DNA of 42,311 bases from Hyphomicrobiales bacterium (GTDB taxonomy: Bacteria; Pseudomonadota; Alphaproteobacteria; Rhizobiales; Kaistiaceae): the NCBI GenBank assembly GCA_024222895.1, contig JAAEOR010000444.1, forward strand, positions 1 through 42,311. Reading direction: 5' to 3'. The number at the start of each line of letters is the position of its first letter. Position 1 is the stretch's first letter. Below, piece by piece: positions 1 to 7,146 of this stretch. Made by a program: the position numbers and the translations under genes. Under the pieces are notes generated by a model. The model did no database searches. It worked only from the letters and a program-made list of their open reading frames with translations, and had not been told where the DNA came from.

Positions 1-74
1 CCCCTGATTCCTGCCCATGTGGCCCAGCGACAGAATGCGTCTGCTCAGGGCACAAAAGTTGAATAAAATCAATT

Positions 75-124
75 TGGTGCCGGCAACAGGATTTGAACCC
101 GTGACCCCCTGATTACAAAATAGG
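75..124 (-). other. 3' fragment of tRNA-Thr(UGU), probable integration (att) site
   Basis: Read on the minus strand, this stretch gives the 3' half of a tRNA: anticodon loop TTTGTAA (anticodon UGU, Thr), 3' anticodon-stem strand, a paired T-arm with TTCAAAT loop, the 3' acceptor strand TGCCGGC, discriminator A and encoded CCA. The D-arm and 5' acceptor strand are missing, and the 5' anticodon-stem strand only partly pairs, so this is not a working tRNA. A 3' tRNA piece next to a tyrosine integrase gene is the usual mark of an att site made by integration into a tRNA gene. The intact tRNA-Thr would lie outside the window. Confidence 0.7.
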
Positions 125-274
125 CGGTATCGGTCTTTCATTCGATTTCACCGTATTCCATTTCAACCAAGAAATGGCTAGATTCTGGGAAGTTGACGAT
201 CCTTCCGGGTTCATCGCGTTTCATGCATCTCCGTTTTTCTGTGACCTATGTGTGACCTTTTTGGAAACACCGAT

Positions 275-918
275 ATGCCCAAGACACTGACAGCAAGATT
301 CGTTGAAGCAGCAGCGCCCGTCCCCGGTCGCCAGATTGAGCACCAGGACGCCAAGGTTCCAGGCCTCGCGCTTCGCATTTCGCCTGGAGGCAACAAGGCA
401 TGGTCAGTTCGCTATCGTACGCGTGACGGAGAGCAGCGACGCTTGACCCTTGGACGGTTCCCGGCCGTGGGGCTGTCGAAGGCTCGTGAACTTGCCGCCC
501 AGGCACTTGGTTCGGTCGCTAGTGGCGCCGACCCCGCACAGGCACGCAAGTCAAGCAGGGCCGAGGCGAAGGCGAGAAAGCTCTCGACCGTCGATAGCTT
601 GATCGATGCGTAATTCCACGATGCCGCGCTCGGTCGGCACCGCCCGAATGGACGAGCAAAGCGGGAAAGCACACTTGCACTTGAGCGCGACTTCTATGAA
701 AGGCTCGTCAAGCCACGATTTGGCAATCTGTGTGTCGATGACCTGACCCGCCACGACCTACAGTGCTTGCTCGATGAAGTGTCCACCCGGTCGCCAGCAA
801 GTGCGAGGCATTGCCGCGATGTTGTCCGGCAGGCGTTCAACTATGGCATTCGTCGGGACGTCGTATCTCGCAATCCTGCACAGTTCGCCGATTTACCTAG
901 ACCCACCGAACGCGAGCG
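275..918 (+). pseudogene. Tyrosine integrase (DUF4102 arm-binding type), interrupted and truncated
   Basis: The N-terminal part reads as an arm-binding (DUF4102) domain of a phage or island integrase: start MPKTLTARFVEAA, then GLALRISPGGNKAWSVRYR and LGRFPAVGLSKAR. After residue 112 the frame meets TAA at 611-613. The same frame then continues without shift into a normal core-binding domain (DFYERLVKPRFGNL, ARHCRDVVRQAFNYGIRR, NPAQFADLPRPTERERV). The catalytic domain with the R-H-R-Y residues is absent because homology stops near 918, where transposase sequence begins. A single substitution at the stop would explain the first lesion. The gene cannot make an active recombinase. It lies beside the tRNA-Thr fragment it presumably once used. 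An ATG at 248 is an alternative start but precedes the family homology. Confidence 0.85.
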
Positions 919-921
919 GGT

Positions 922-1713
922 GGACGCAAGCGGCCGCGCAAGCCTTGCGAGGGAATGATGTTGCATCAAGATGGCAGCCGCGAGCCTTGGCTTGCCGGCC
1001 AGGGCGACCTCGACCTGATCGTGACCATGGATGATGCCACCAGCACGATCTACTCGGCCTTTCTGGTTGAGGAGGAAGGCACGGCGTCGAGCTTTCGAGG
1101 TCTTGAAGAGACGTTTGTTGCCAAAGGCCTGCCGTGCTCGCTCTACACCGACCGCGGCAGCCATTATTTCCATACGCCCAAGGCCGGCGGACCGGTGGAC
1201 AAGAGGCATCTGACCCAGATCGGCCGGGCGCTTCGTCAACTCGGCATCGAGCACATCCCTGCCTATTCGCCGCAGGCGCGAGGTCGCTCGGAGCGCATGT
1301 TCGGGACGCTGCAGGATCGGCTTGCGAAGGAATTGAAGCGTGCCGGCATCGTCGACATCGAGGCGGCTAATCGCTTCATCAGCGAGGTCTATCTGCCTGA
1401 GCACAACGCCCGCTTCGCCAGGCCGCCGGAGGTCGCCGAGAGCGTCTTCGTCGCCGCCGATCCGGGGCTGCTTGCCGAGATCCTGTGTATTGAGGAGACG
1501 AGGGTTGTCGCCCGCGACAATACCGTCGCCTATGACGGCCTGAGATTGCAGCTGCCCAAAAGCCCGGCGCGGGCTCACTTCGTCAAGGCCACGGTCAAGG
1601 TACGCAAATATCCCGATGGCGGCCTCGCCGTGTTCCATGGGCCACGGCTGCTGGCCCGTTACAACGCCGAGGGCCAACTGATCGATAGATCAAGCTTGAG
1701 GGCCGCCGCGTGA
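922..1713 (+). pseudogene. ISNCY-family transposase, N-terminally truncated (DDE core intact)
   Basis: The open frame starts with ATG at 955, but family-like sequence (KRPRKPCEGMMLHQDGS) begins upstream at about 922, so the gene has lost its 5' part. The remaining 252 residues contain an rve-type integrase core: first Asp in LIVTMDDATS, second in LYTDRGSHYFH and the Glu in ARGRSERMFGTLQDRL, followed by the C-terminal beta-rich part (HFVKATVKVRKYPDGGLAVF). The N-terminal helix-turn-helix region that binds the IS ends is absent. The family name rests on my memory of the HQDGS and DRGSHYFHTP motifs; IS481 or IS3-like rve proteins are the nearest alternatives. It abuts the broken integrase gene, which it truncates. 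Confidence 0.75.
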
Positions 1714-1737
1714 TCCGCTTCGACGCGATAGTCTTCA

Positions 1738-1794
1738 GCCTTGTGGATAGGGGGACAGCCGCTCAAGCGCGCCTGACCACCCAATCCACAAGGC
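1738..1794. repeat. Perfect 11-bp inverted repeat downstream of the transposase
   Basis: GCCTTGTGGAT at 1738-1748 is matched by its exact reverse complement at 1784-1794, with 35 bases between. It lies between the transposase stop and the presumed IS end. Such stems inside IS ends often block read-through transcription; that role is inferred here. Confidence 0.6.
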
Positions 1795-1812
1795 AAAATG
1801 CAAAAACAGAAG

Positions 1813-1846
1813 CGGACAACTGATGTGCTATCAAAACCGGACAACT
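1813..1846. repeat. Direct repeat CGGACAACT near the IS right end
   Basis: CGGACAACT occurs at 1813-1821 and again at 1838-1846, a 25-base period. Short spaced repeats at an IS end are typical transposase-binding sites, so these are probably part of the right terminus. Confidence 0.45.
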
Positions 1847-1989
1847 CCGAGTGCTACTGACACATCGACAAACGGTGCCTTGCACAGACACATGAGATCG
1901 TTGAAAATAACCATTATGGCGCGCTGGCCGGCGCGTTTTCGATGTCGTGACCGGGGCACGCGACCATGCCACTCCAGAGGAGGCACACG

Positions 1990-3180
1990 GTGAAAACTCT
2001 GCTATTGCTCGCCACCACAGCGTATTTGTTTGCCGTACCGGCACTTGCCCAGGAAGGGCCAGTCAAGATCGGCATTCTCCTGGGTTTCACGGGTCCAGTC
2101 GAATCACTGATGCCCGATGTTGCCGCCTCGGCAGAGGTGGCTTTCGCAGAAGCCTCCGAGTCCGGCCTTTTTCTTGGCGGCCGAACAATTGAGCCGTTGC
2201 GCGCCGACAGCACGTGCGTCGACGCCGGGGCTGCGACGACAGCAGCCGAAAGGCTGATCACGGCCGACGAGGTCGTGGCCATCGTCGGCGCCGACTGCTC
2301 GGGCGTCACCGCCGCCGCTGTCAACAATGTCGGCGTCCCCAACGGTATTGTCATGATTTCGCCGTCGGCGACCGCACCGTCGCTGACCGACATCGAGGAC
2401 AACGGCCTGTTCTTCCGCACAGTGCCCTCCGACGACCGCCAGGGGCAGATCCTGGCGGAGATCACCAAGGACCGCGGCATCGACACCGTCGCCGTGAGCT
2501 ACACCAACAACGACTACGGCAAGGGGCTATCAGACTCTTTCGCCGCTGCGTTCGAGGCGTTGGGCGGTGAGATCGTTATCGCCGCGGCGCATGAAGACGG
2601 CAAACCGGACTACGCCGCCGAGGTCGGCGCCCTCGCCGCGGCCGGCGCGGATCACCTCGCCCTGTTTGGCTACCTCGATCAGGGCGGCAAGGGAATCCTC
2701 GAAGTCGCCCTAGACACCGGTGCGTTCTATAGCTTCATCCTCGCCGACGGCATGGTCGGGGATGCCTTGCTGCCGGGTCTGCCGGACGACATCAGCGGCA
2801 GTTTCGGGACTTTGCCGGGGTCCGAGACGGAGTCATCGAACGCGTTCGAAGAGCTCGCCGCGGCGGCCGGCATCACCGGCGGCGGTCCCTTCCGCGGCGA
2901 AGCCTACGACGCGGCGGCGCTGATCGTTCTGGCGATGCAGGCCGCCGGTTCGGCCGATCGCGACGCCTTGCAAGCAAGGATCATCGACGTCGCCAACGCC
3001 CCCGGCGAGCCGATCCACCCGGGTGAGCTCGCCAAGGGTCTGCAGATTCTCGCCGACGGCGGCGACATCGACTACCACGGCGCGACCAACATCGAGTTAA
3101 CGGATGCCGGCGACACCATCGGCGCCTATCGGGAAGTCGAAGCCGACGGAACGGACTTCGTGACCGTGAAGGTGCGCTAG
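1990..3180 (+). CDS. Branched-chain amino-acid type ABC transporter substrate-binding protein
   Basis: Periplasmic ligand-binding protein of the HAAT importer family (Peripla_BP_6, LivK-like), 396 residues. A GTG start at 1990 is chosen because AGAGGAGG lies about seven bases upstream and gives a clean signal peptide (KTLLLLATTAYLFAVPALAQ, cleavage before EGPVKIG). The mature part starts with the usual IGILLGFTGPV strand and keeps the two-lobe signatures, for example GADCSGVTAAAVNNVGVPNG and VSYTNNDYGKGLSDSF. An ATG at 1966 has no ribosome site. It is the first gene of a five-gene importer cluster and is followed by a strong hairpin. The family binds amino acids, amides, urea or aromatic acids; the ligand cannot be read from sequence, and I see nothing that specifically indicates urea. 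Confidence 0.9.
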   Translation: MKTLLLLATTAYLFAVPALAQEGPVKIGILLGFTGPVESLMPDVAASAEVAFAEASESGLFLGGRTIEPLRADSTCVDAGAATTAAERLITADEVVAIVGADCSGVTAAAVNNVGVPNGIVMISPSATAPSLTDIEDNGLFFRTVPSDDRQGQILAEITKDRGIDTVAVSYTNNDYGKGLSDSFAAAFEALGGEIVIAAAHEDGKPDYAAEVGALAAAGADHLALFGYLDQGGKGILEVALDTGAFYSFILADGMVGDALLPGLPDDISGSFGTLPGSETESSNAFEELAAAAGITGGGPFRGEAYDAAALIVLAMQAAGSADRDALQARIIDVANAPGEPIHPGELAKGLQILADGGDIDYHGATNIELTDAGDTIGAYREVEADGTDFVTVKVR

Positions 3181-3198
3181 TCCTTCCCTGCTGCGAAC

Positions 3199-3229
3199 CG
3201 GCGGCCCGCATTTCGGTTGCGGGCCGCCG
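3199..3229 (+). promoter_or_regulatory. Intercistronic hairpin after the binding-protein gene
   Basis: A perfect 12-bp stem (3199-3210 with 3218-3229, GC-rich) closes a 7-base loop TTTCGGT. No T-run follows, so it is unlikely to be a full terminator. In importer operons such a stem usually protects the 3' end of the binding-protein message and lets it be made in excess over the membrane and ATPase subunits. That function is inferred. Confidence 0.75.
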
Positions 3230-3246
3230 AACGGAGCCTCGGCGAT

Positions 3247-4029
3247 ATGTTGCAGGTCAGCGAGTTGCATATGCGGTTCGGAGGCATCCGCGCGGTCGAC
3301 GGCGTGACGCTGGATATTCCGGCAAAATCGATCACCGGATTGATCGGTCCGAACGGTGCCGGAAAGACGACCCTGTTCAACGTTATGGCGGGGCTGCACA
3401 AACCGACCGCCGGTCGGGTCGTGCTCAACGGCGAGGACATCACCGGCCGCAAACCGCACGAGAGGTTCCACAAGGGCCTGGTCCGCACATTTCAATTGCC
3501 GCACGAGTTCACCAGCCTAACCGTTCGCGAAAACCTTATGGTGGTGTCTGCCGGCCAGTCTGGAGAGAAGCTGTGGCAGGCCCTGTTTCGCCGAAACCGG
3601 ATCGACTCGCAGGAGCGAGCGATCGTGGCGCGGGCGGAAACCGTCCTCGGCTTTCTTGAATTGACGCATGTTGCCGGCGAACGCGCCGGCAACCTTTCCG
3701 GGGGGCAACGCAAGCTCCTTGAACTTGCCCGGATCATGATGGCCGGCCCGAGTGTCGTCCTGCTGGACGAAATCAGTGCCGGCGTCAACCGCACGCTCCT
3801 CAACAAGATCGGTGGGTCGATCCGCCGGCTCAATCGGGAGATGGGTCTCACGTTCTGTTTGATTGAACACGACATCGAGTTCGTCGCCAGTCTGTGCGGT
3901 CCGGTCATCGTGATGGCGGAAGGGCGGGTTCTGATGCAAGGCGACATCAACGCCGTGAAGGCGAACGAAACCGTCATTGAAGCGTATCTGGGGCGCGGCT
4001 CCCCGGAAGCCGCCGGAGCGATCGATTAG
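3247..4029 (+). CDS. livG: ABC transporter ATP-binding protein, LivG family
   Basis: ATPase subunit of the HAAT importer, 260 residues, acting on the cytoplasmic face with LivF to power LivH/LivM. Walker A is GPNGAGKT (residues about 34-41), the ABC signature LSGGQRKLLELARIMM, and Walker B VVLLDE. The usual PTAGLN after Walker B reads ISAGVN here, and the switch histidine is in LIEHDIEF. ATG 3247 is preferred over an upstream TTG at 3217 because the latter lies inside the right arm of the hairpin and adds residues without family similarity. The stop TAG overlaps the GTG start of livF by one base (TAGTG), so the two are probably translationally coupled. Confidence 0.9.
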   Translation: MLQVSELHMRFGGIRAVDGVTLDIPAKSITGLIGPNGAGKTTLFNVMAGLHKPTAGRVVLNGEDITGRKPHERFHKGLVRTFQLPHEFTSLTVRENLMVVSAGQSGEKLWQALFRRNRIDSQERAIVARAETVLGFLELTHVAGERAGNLSGGQRKLLELARIMMAGPSVVLLDEISAGVNRTLLNKIGGSIRRLNREMGLTFCLIEHDIEFVASLCGPVIVMAEGRVLMQGDINAVKANETVIEAYLGRGSPEAAGAID

Positions 4030-4733
4030 TGGTGCATCTCGTCGCCGAGAACCTGGTCGGCGGCTATGGCTCCGTCGACATCCTGCATGGATGCTCCGTG
4101 ACCGCGGCCAGGGGACAGATTGTCGTCGTGGTTGGCCCGAACGGTTCCGGCAAGTCGACAACGCTCCGGGCCATCTTCGGACTGTTGCCGCGCGCCACAG
4201 GCAGTGTCGAACTCGAAGGGCGTTCGATCATGACGCTGCCTCCCCAAGAACGGGTGCGCGCCGGCCTGAGCCTCGTGCCCCAGGTCCGCAATGTCTTTCC
4301 AGGACTGACCGTGGCCGAGAACCTCGAGATCGGTGCCCTGTCGATCGACACCGACACGGATGGAAGTCTGGCCCGGGTTTTCGATCAGTTCCCCGATCTC
4401 CGCCATCGCCTTGCTCAGCGGGCCGGGGAACTCTCCGGCGGCCTCAGACAACAGGTCGCCATCGGTCGGGCGCTGATGACCCAGCCTTCGGTCTTGCTGC
4501 TTGACGAACCGACCGCCGGTCTTGCACCGATCGTGGTCGACCAGTTTCTTCAGATGATCGTCGACATCGCGGCTTCGGGGATCGCGATTGTGATGGTTGA
4601 ACAGAATGCCCGCAAGGCGCTGGCGATCGCCGACCACGGCGTCGTGCTGGTGCGCGGACGCAACCGTTACTCGGGCACCGGTCCGGCACTCCTCGCCGAC
4701 CCCGAGGTCCGCCAGGCGTTCCTCGGGGGATGA
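4029..4733 (+). CDS. livF: ABC transporter ATP-binding protein, LivF family
   Basis: Second ATPase of the importer, 234 residues, the normal LivF length. Walker A is GPNGSGKS (residues 36-43), the signature is LSGGLRQQVAIGRAL (the usual Q in LSGGQ is L), Walker B VLLLDEPTAGLAP, and the switch histidine position is Gln in MVEQNARKAL, as is normal for LivF. It starts with GTG GTG directly overlapping the livG stop. The next gene starts two bases after its stop. It is assumed to pair with LivG. Confidence 0.9.
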   Translation: MVHLVAENLVGGYGSVDILHGCSVTAARGQIVVVVGPNGSGKSTTLRAIFGLLPRATGSVELEGRSIMTLPPQERVRAGLSLVPQVRNVFPGLTVAENLEIGALSIDTDTDGSLARVFDQFPDLRHRLAQRAGELSGGLRQQVAIGRALMTQPSVLLLDEPTAGLAPIVVDQFLQMIVDIAASGIAIVMVEQNARKALAIADHGVVLVRGRNRYSGTGPALLADPEVRQAFLGG

Positions 4734-4734
4734 C

Positions 4735-5748
4735 ATGCAAGACGTTGCGAACGCCTTCGTCCTGTTGGCCAACTTCGTCCTGATCCCCGGTGTCGCCTAT
4801 GGCGCCCAGCTTGCGCTCGGGGCGCTGGGCGTCACCCTGATCTACGGCGTCCTCCGCTTCGCAAACTTCGCCCATGGCGACCTGATGGCCTTCGGCACAA
4901 TGCTGTGCGTCCTGCTGACCTGGTGGCTGCAATCGCTGGGAGTTGGCATTGCGCCGCTGCCCACGGCGTTCCTGGCGCTGCCCTTGGCGATCGCCGGCGC
5001 AGCCGCCCTGTCTCTCGTCTTCGACCGGGTCGTCTACCGGTATCACCGCCGCCAGCAGGCCCCGGCGGCGATTTTCATGATTGCCTCGGTCGGCGTCATG
5101 TTCGTCATCAACGGTATCGTCCGCCTGACGATCGGTCCTGATGACCAGCGCTTCGCCGACGGTGCCCGCTTTATCATCCGCGCCCGGGATTTCGAGGCCC
5201 TGACCGGCCTGGACGAGGGCCTGAGCATCCGGGTGACACAGGCGCTGACGCTTGGCGTGGCGATTGCGGCCATGGTCGCGCTGTTCCTGTTTCTCAACCG
5301 CACGCGGGCCGGCAAGGCGATGCGCGCCTACTCTGACAATCCGGAACTCGCGCTCCTGTCCGGGATCGACCCGGATCGCGTCGTCCGCAACACCTGGATC
5401 ATCGCTGCCGCCCTTGCGACAATCGCCGGCGTCCTTTTCGGTCTCGACAAGAGTTTCAAGCCGTTCACCTACTTCCAACTGGTGCTGCCGATCTTCGCGG
5501 CGGCCATTGTGGGTGGTATCGGCAATCCGGTCGGTGCGGTTCTGGGCGGGTTTCTCATCGCTTTCTCCGAGGTCACGATAGCCTACGCCTACAAGCGGTT
5601 TCTCACCTATCTGGTCCCGCCCGACTGGGCACCGACCGGTCTTGTGCAGTTCCTGTCGACCGACTACAAGCTCGCCGTCTCGTTCGTCATTCTGGTTATC
5701 GTCCTGCTGGTCAGGCCGACTGGGATCCTGCGGGGCCAGACCACATGA
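4735..5748 (+). CDS. livH: Branched-chain amino-acid type ABC transporter permease, LivH family
   Basis: Inner-membrane permease of 337 residues with about eight hydrophobic segments. The first contains the family signature GAQLALGALGVTLIYGVLRF followed by NFAHGDLMAFG, and the conserved cytoplasmic coupling loop is GKAMRAYSDNPELALLSGID. The C-terminal part has GGIGNPVGAVLGGFLIA. ATG 4735 lies one base beyond the livF stop and gives the right N-terminus; the longer open frame upstream overlaps livF and is not plausible. The stop overlaps the next start as ATGA. It forms the channel with LivM. Confidence 0.9.
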   Translation: MQDVANAFVLLANFVLIPGVAYGAQLALGALGVTLIYGVLRFANFAHGDLMAFGTMLCVLLTWWLQSLGVGIAPLPTAFLALPLAIAGAAALSLVFDRVVYRYHRRQQAPAAIFMIASVGVMFVINGIVRLTIGPDDQRFADGARFIIRARDFEALTGLDEGLSIRVTQALTLGVAIAAMVALFLFLNRTRAGKAMRAYSDNPELALLSGIDPDRVVRNTWIIAAALATIAGVLFGLDKSFKPFTYFQLVLPIFAAAIVGGIGNPVGAVLGGFLIAFSEVTIAYAYKRFLTYLVPPDWAPTGLVQFLSTDYKLAVSFVILVIVLLVRPTGILRGQTT

Positions 5749-7121
5749 ACGCGCGCGCATTGTCCCTGTTCGCCGTCATGGCGGCTCTCTTCGTCATCGT
5801 CGGCCAGGCACAAAGCTGGTCGGTCAGTCTGACCATCCTCAACCTGTGCCTCATCTCCGCGGTGATGGCGCTCGGCGTCAACATGCAGTGGGGATATGCC
5901 GGTCTGTTCAATGCCGGTACGGTCGGCTTTGCTGCCCTCGGCGGCGTCGCCGCGATGCTGATTTCCGTCCCGCCCGTGCAGGCCGCCTGGGCGGCAGGTG
6001 GTCCCGGCCTCGGTTGGGCCATCCTCGCACTGCTCGCCACCATCGGGGCGGTGTTCTTCATTCGCTGGAGCCTTACCGGCCGGCAACGCGTCTATGCCGT
6101 CATTGTGGTGCTCGTGGTTGGCTGGTTTGTGATCCGCGCCGTTTTCGGGCCGGCAACCTCTGCCATCGAGGCAATCCAGAGCGACAGATTCGGCTTCCTC
6201 GGCGGGCTTGGTATGCCGATTCTTTTCTCGTGGCTGGTCGGCGGATTGCTGGCCGCAGGCGCCGCATGGCTGATCGGCAAGACGGCGCTCGGACTGCGGG
6301 CCGACTACCTTGCCATTGCAACACTGGGCATCTCGGAAATCATCATCGCGGTCTTGCGCAACGAGGACTGGCTGACTCGCGGCGTCAAGAACGTGACCGG
6401 GCTGCCTCGGCCGGTGCCGTTCGAAGTCGACCTTCTGGCGTCACCGTGGTTTCTCGATCTCGCTGCCTGGCTCGGCGCCGAACCCCGGATCTTCGCCGGC
6501 ATTTTCGTCAAGCTCTGTTACGCTGGTCTGTTCGCCGCAGCTTTGCTCATCGTTCTGTGGCTCAGCCAAAGAGCGCTCCATTCACCCTGGGGCCGGATGA
6601 TCCGTGCCATCCGCGACAATCCGGAAGCCGCGGAGGCGATGGGCAAGGACGTTGCCGGGCGGCAGTTACAGGTGTTCGTTCTCGGTTCGGCCGTGTGTGG
6701 TATTGCTGGTGCGATGCTGACGACGCTGGATGGACAGTTCACGCCCGGCGCCTACAATCCGCTTCGTTTCACTTTCCTTATTTGGGTCATGGTGATTGTC
6801 GGCGGCTCCGGCAACAATCTCGGGGCGGTGCTGGGAGGGTTCCTGATCTGGTTCAGCTGGGTACAGGCCGAACCCGTCGGCCTGTGGCTGGTGGACACGA
6901 TGACTGCGGGATTGCCCGCGGAGTCCGACCTCCGGACGCATCTTCTTGACGGCGCCGCCCACGCCCGGCTCTTGCTCATGGGCGTGATCCTGCTTGTCGT
7001 TCTGCGCTTCTTCCCGCGCGGTCTCCTGCCGGAGAAACCCCCAGAACAGCCGGATGCCGATCTCCCCACCGCAGACGCGGCCCAGTCCGAGACCGCGCCG
7101 CGACCCGTCGCGCGCTCGTGA
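5745..7121 (+). CDS. livM: Branched-chain amino-acid type ABC transporter permease, LivM family
   Basis: Second permease, 458 residues, longer than a minimal LivM because of extra hydrophobic segments around residues 105-190 and a polar Pro/Ala-rich tail of about 30 residues (PEKPPEQPDADLPTADAA). Family features are LGVNMQWGYAGLFNAGTVGF near the N-terminus, the coupling loop MIRAIRDNPEAAEAMGKD, and VGGSGNNLGAVLGGFLI late in the protein. It begins in the livH stop (ATGA overlap), ends the operon, and converges with the peptidase gene on the other strand only 25 bases away. The tail is unlikely to be membrane-embedded. Confidence 0.9.
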   Translation: MNARALSLFAVMAALFVIVGQAQSWSVSLTILNLCLISAVMALGVNMQWGYAGLFNAGTVGFAALGGVAAMLISVPPVQAAWAAGGPGLGWAILALLATIGAVFFIRWSLTGRQRVYAVIVVLVVGWFVIRAVFGPATSAIEAIQSDRFGFLGGLGMPILFSWLVGGLLAAGAAWLIGKTALGLRADYLAIATLGISEIIIAVLRNEDWLTRGVKNVTGLPRPVPFEVDLLASPWFLDLAAWLGAEPRIFAGIFVKLCYAGLFAAALLIVLWLSQRALHSPWGRMIRAIRDNPEAAEAMGKDVAGRQLQVFVLGSAVCGIAGAMLTTLDGQFTPGAYNPLRFTFLIWVMVIVGGSGNNLGAVLGGFLIWFSWVQAEPVGLWLVDTMTAGLPAESDLRTHLLDGAAHARLLLMGVILLVVLRFFPRGLLPEKPPEQPDADLPTADAAQSETAPRPVARS

Positions 7122-7146
7122 GCCCCAGCGCAATCATGGCAATAAC

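Larger units (their letters stand above)
920..1862 (+). mobile_element. Left-truncated ISNCY-type insertion sequence
   Basis: The remnant runs from the fusion point with the integrase gene (about 918-922) to a likely right end near 1862, where the sequence reads CTACTGACA. It carries the C-terminal two thirds of the transposase, a long-stem palindrome downstream of it and two copies of CGGACAACT near the end. The left end and the helix-turn-helix part of the transposase are missing, so the element cannot move by itself. The right end is inferred from repeat content only; without the left terminal repeat it cannot be confirmed. Confidence 0.55.

Noticed and set aside
1-10. CCCCTGATTC at the window start resembling the tRNA-Thr fragment at 105-114
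   Set aside because: The match covers only about nine bases and is not followed by tRNA sequence; chance is sufficient.
841-1677. 278-residue minus-strand open frame
   Set aside because: Antisense of the transposase core and crosses the integrase-transposase junction, so it cannot be an old gene.
4444-5760. 438-residue minus-strand open frame
   Set aside because: Lies opposite livF and livH; low-complexity Arg/Asp/Gly/Gln composition with no recognisable family.
5642-6949. 435-residue plus-strand open frame
   Set aside because: Overlaps livM in another frame; Arg-rich shadow sequence, whereas livM has clear permease motifs.
1990-7121. Urea importer (Urt) assignment for the ABC cluster
   Set aside because: Gene order and proteins fit general HAAT importers, there are no urease or urea genes nearby, and no Urt-specific feature could be seen.
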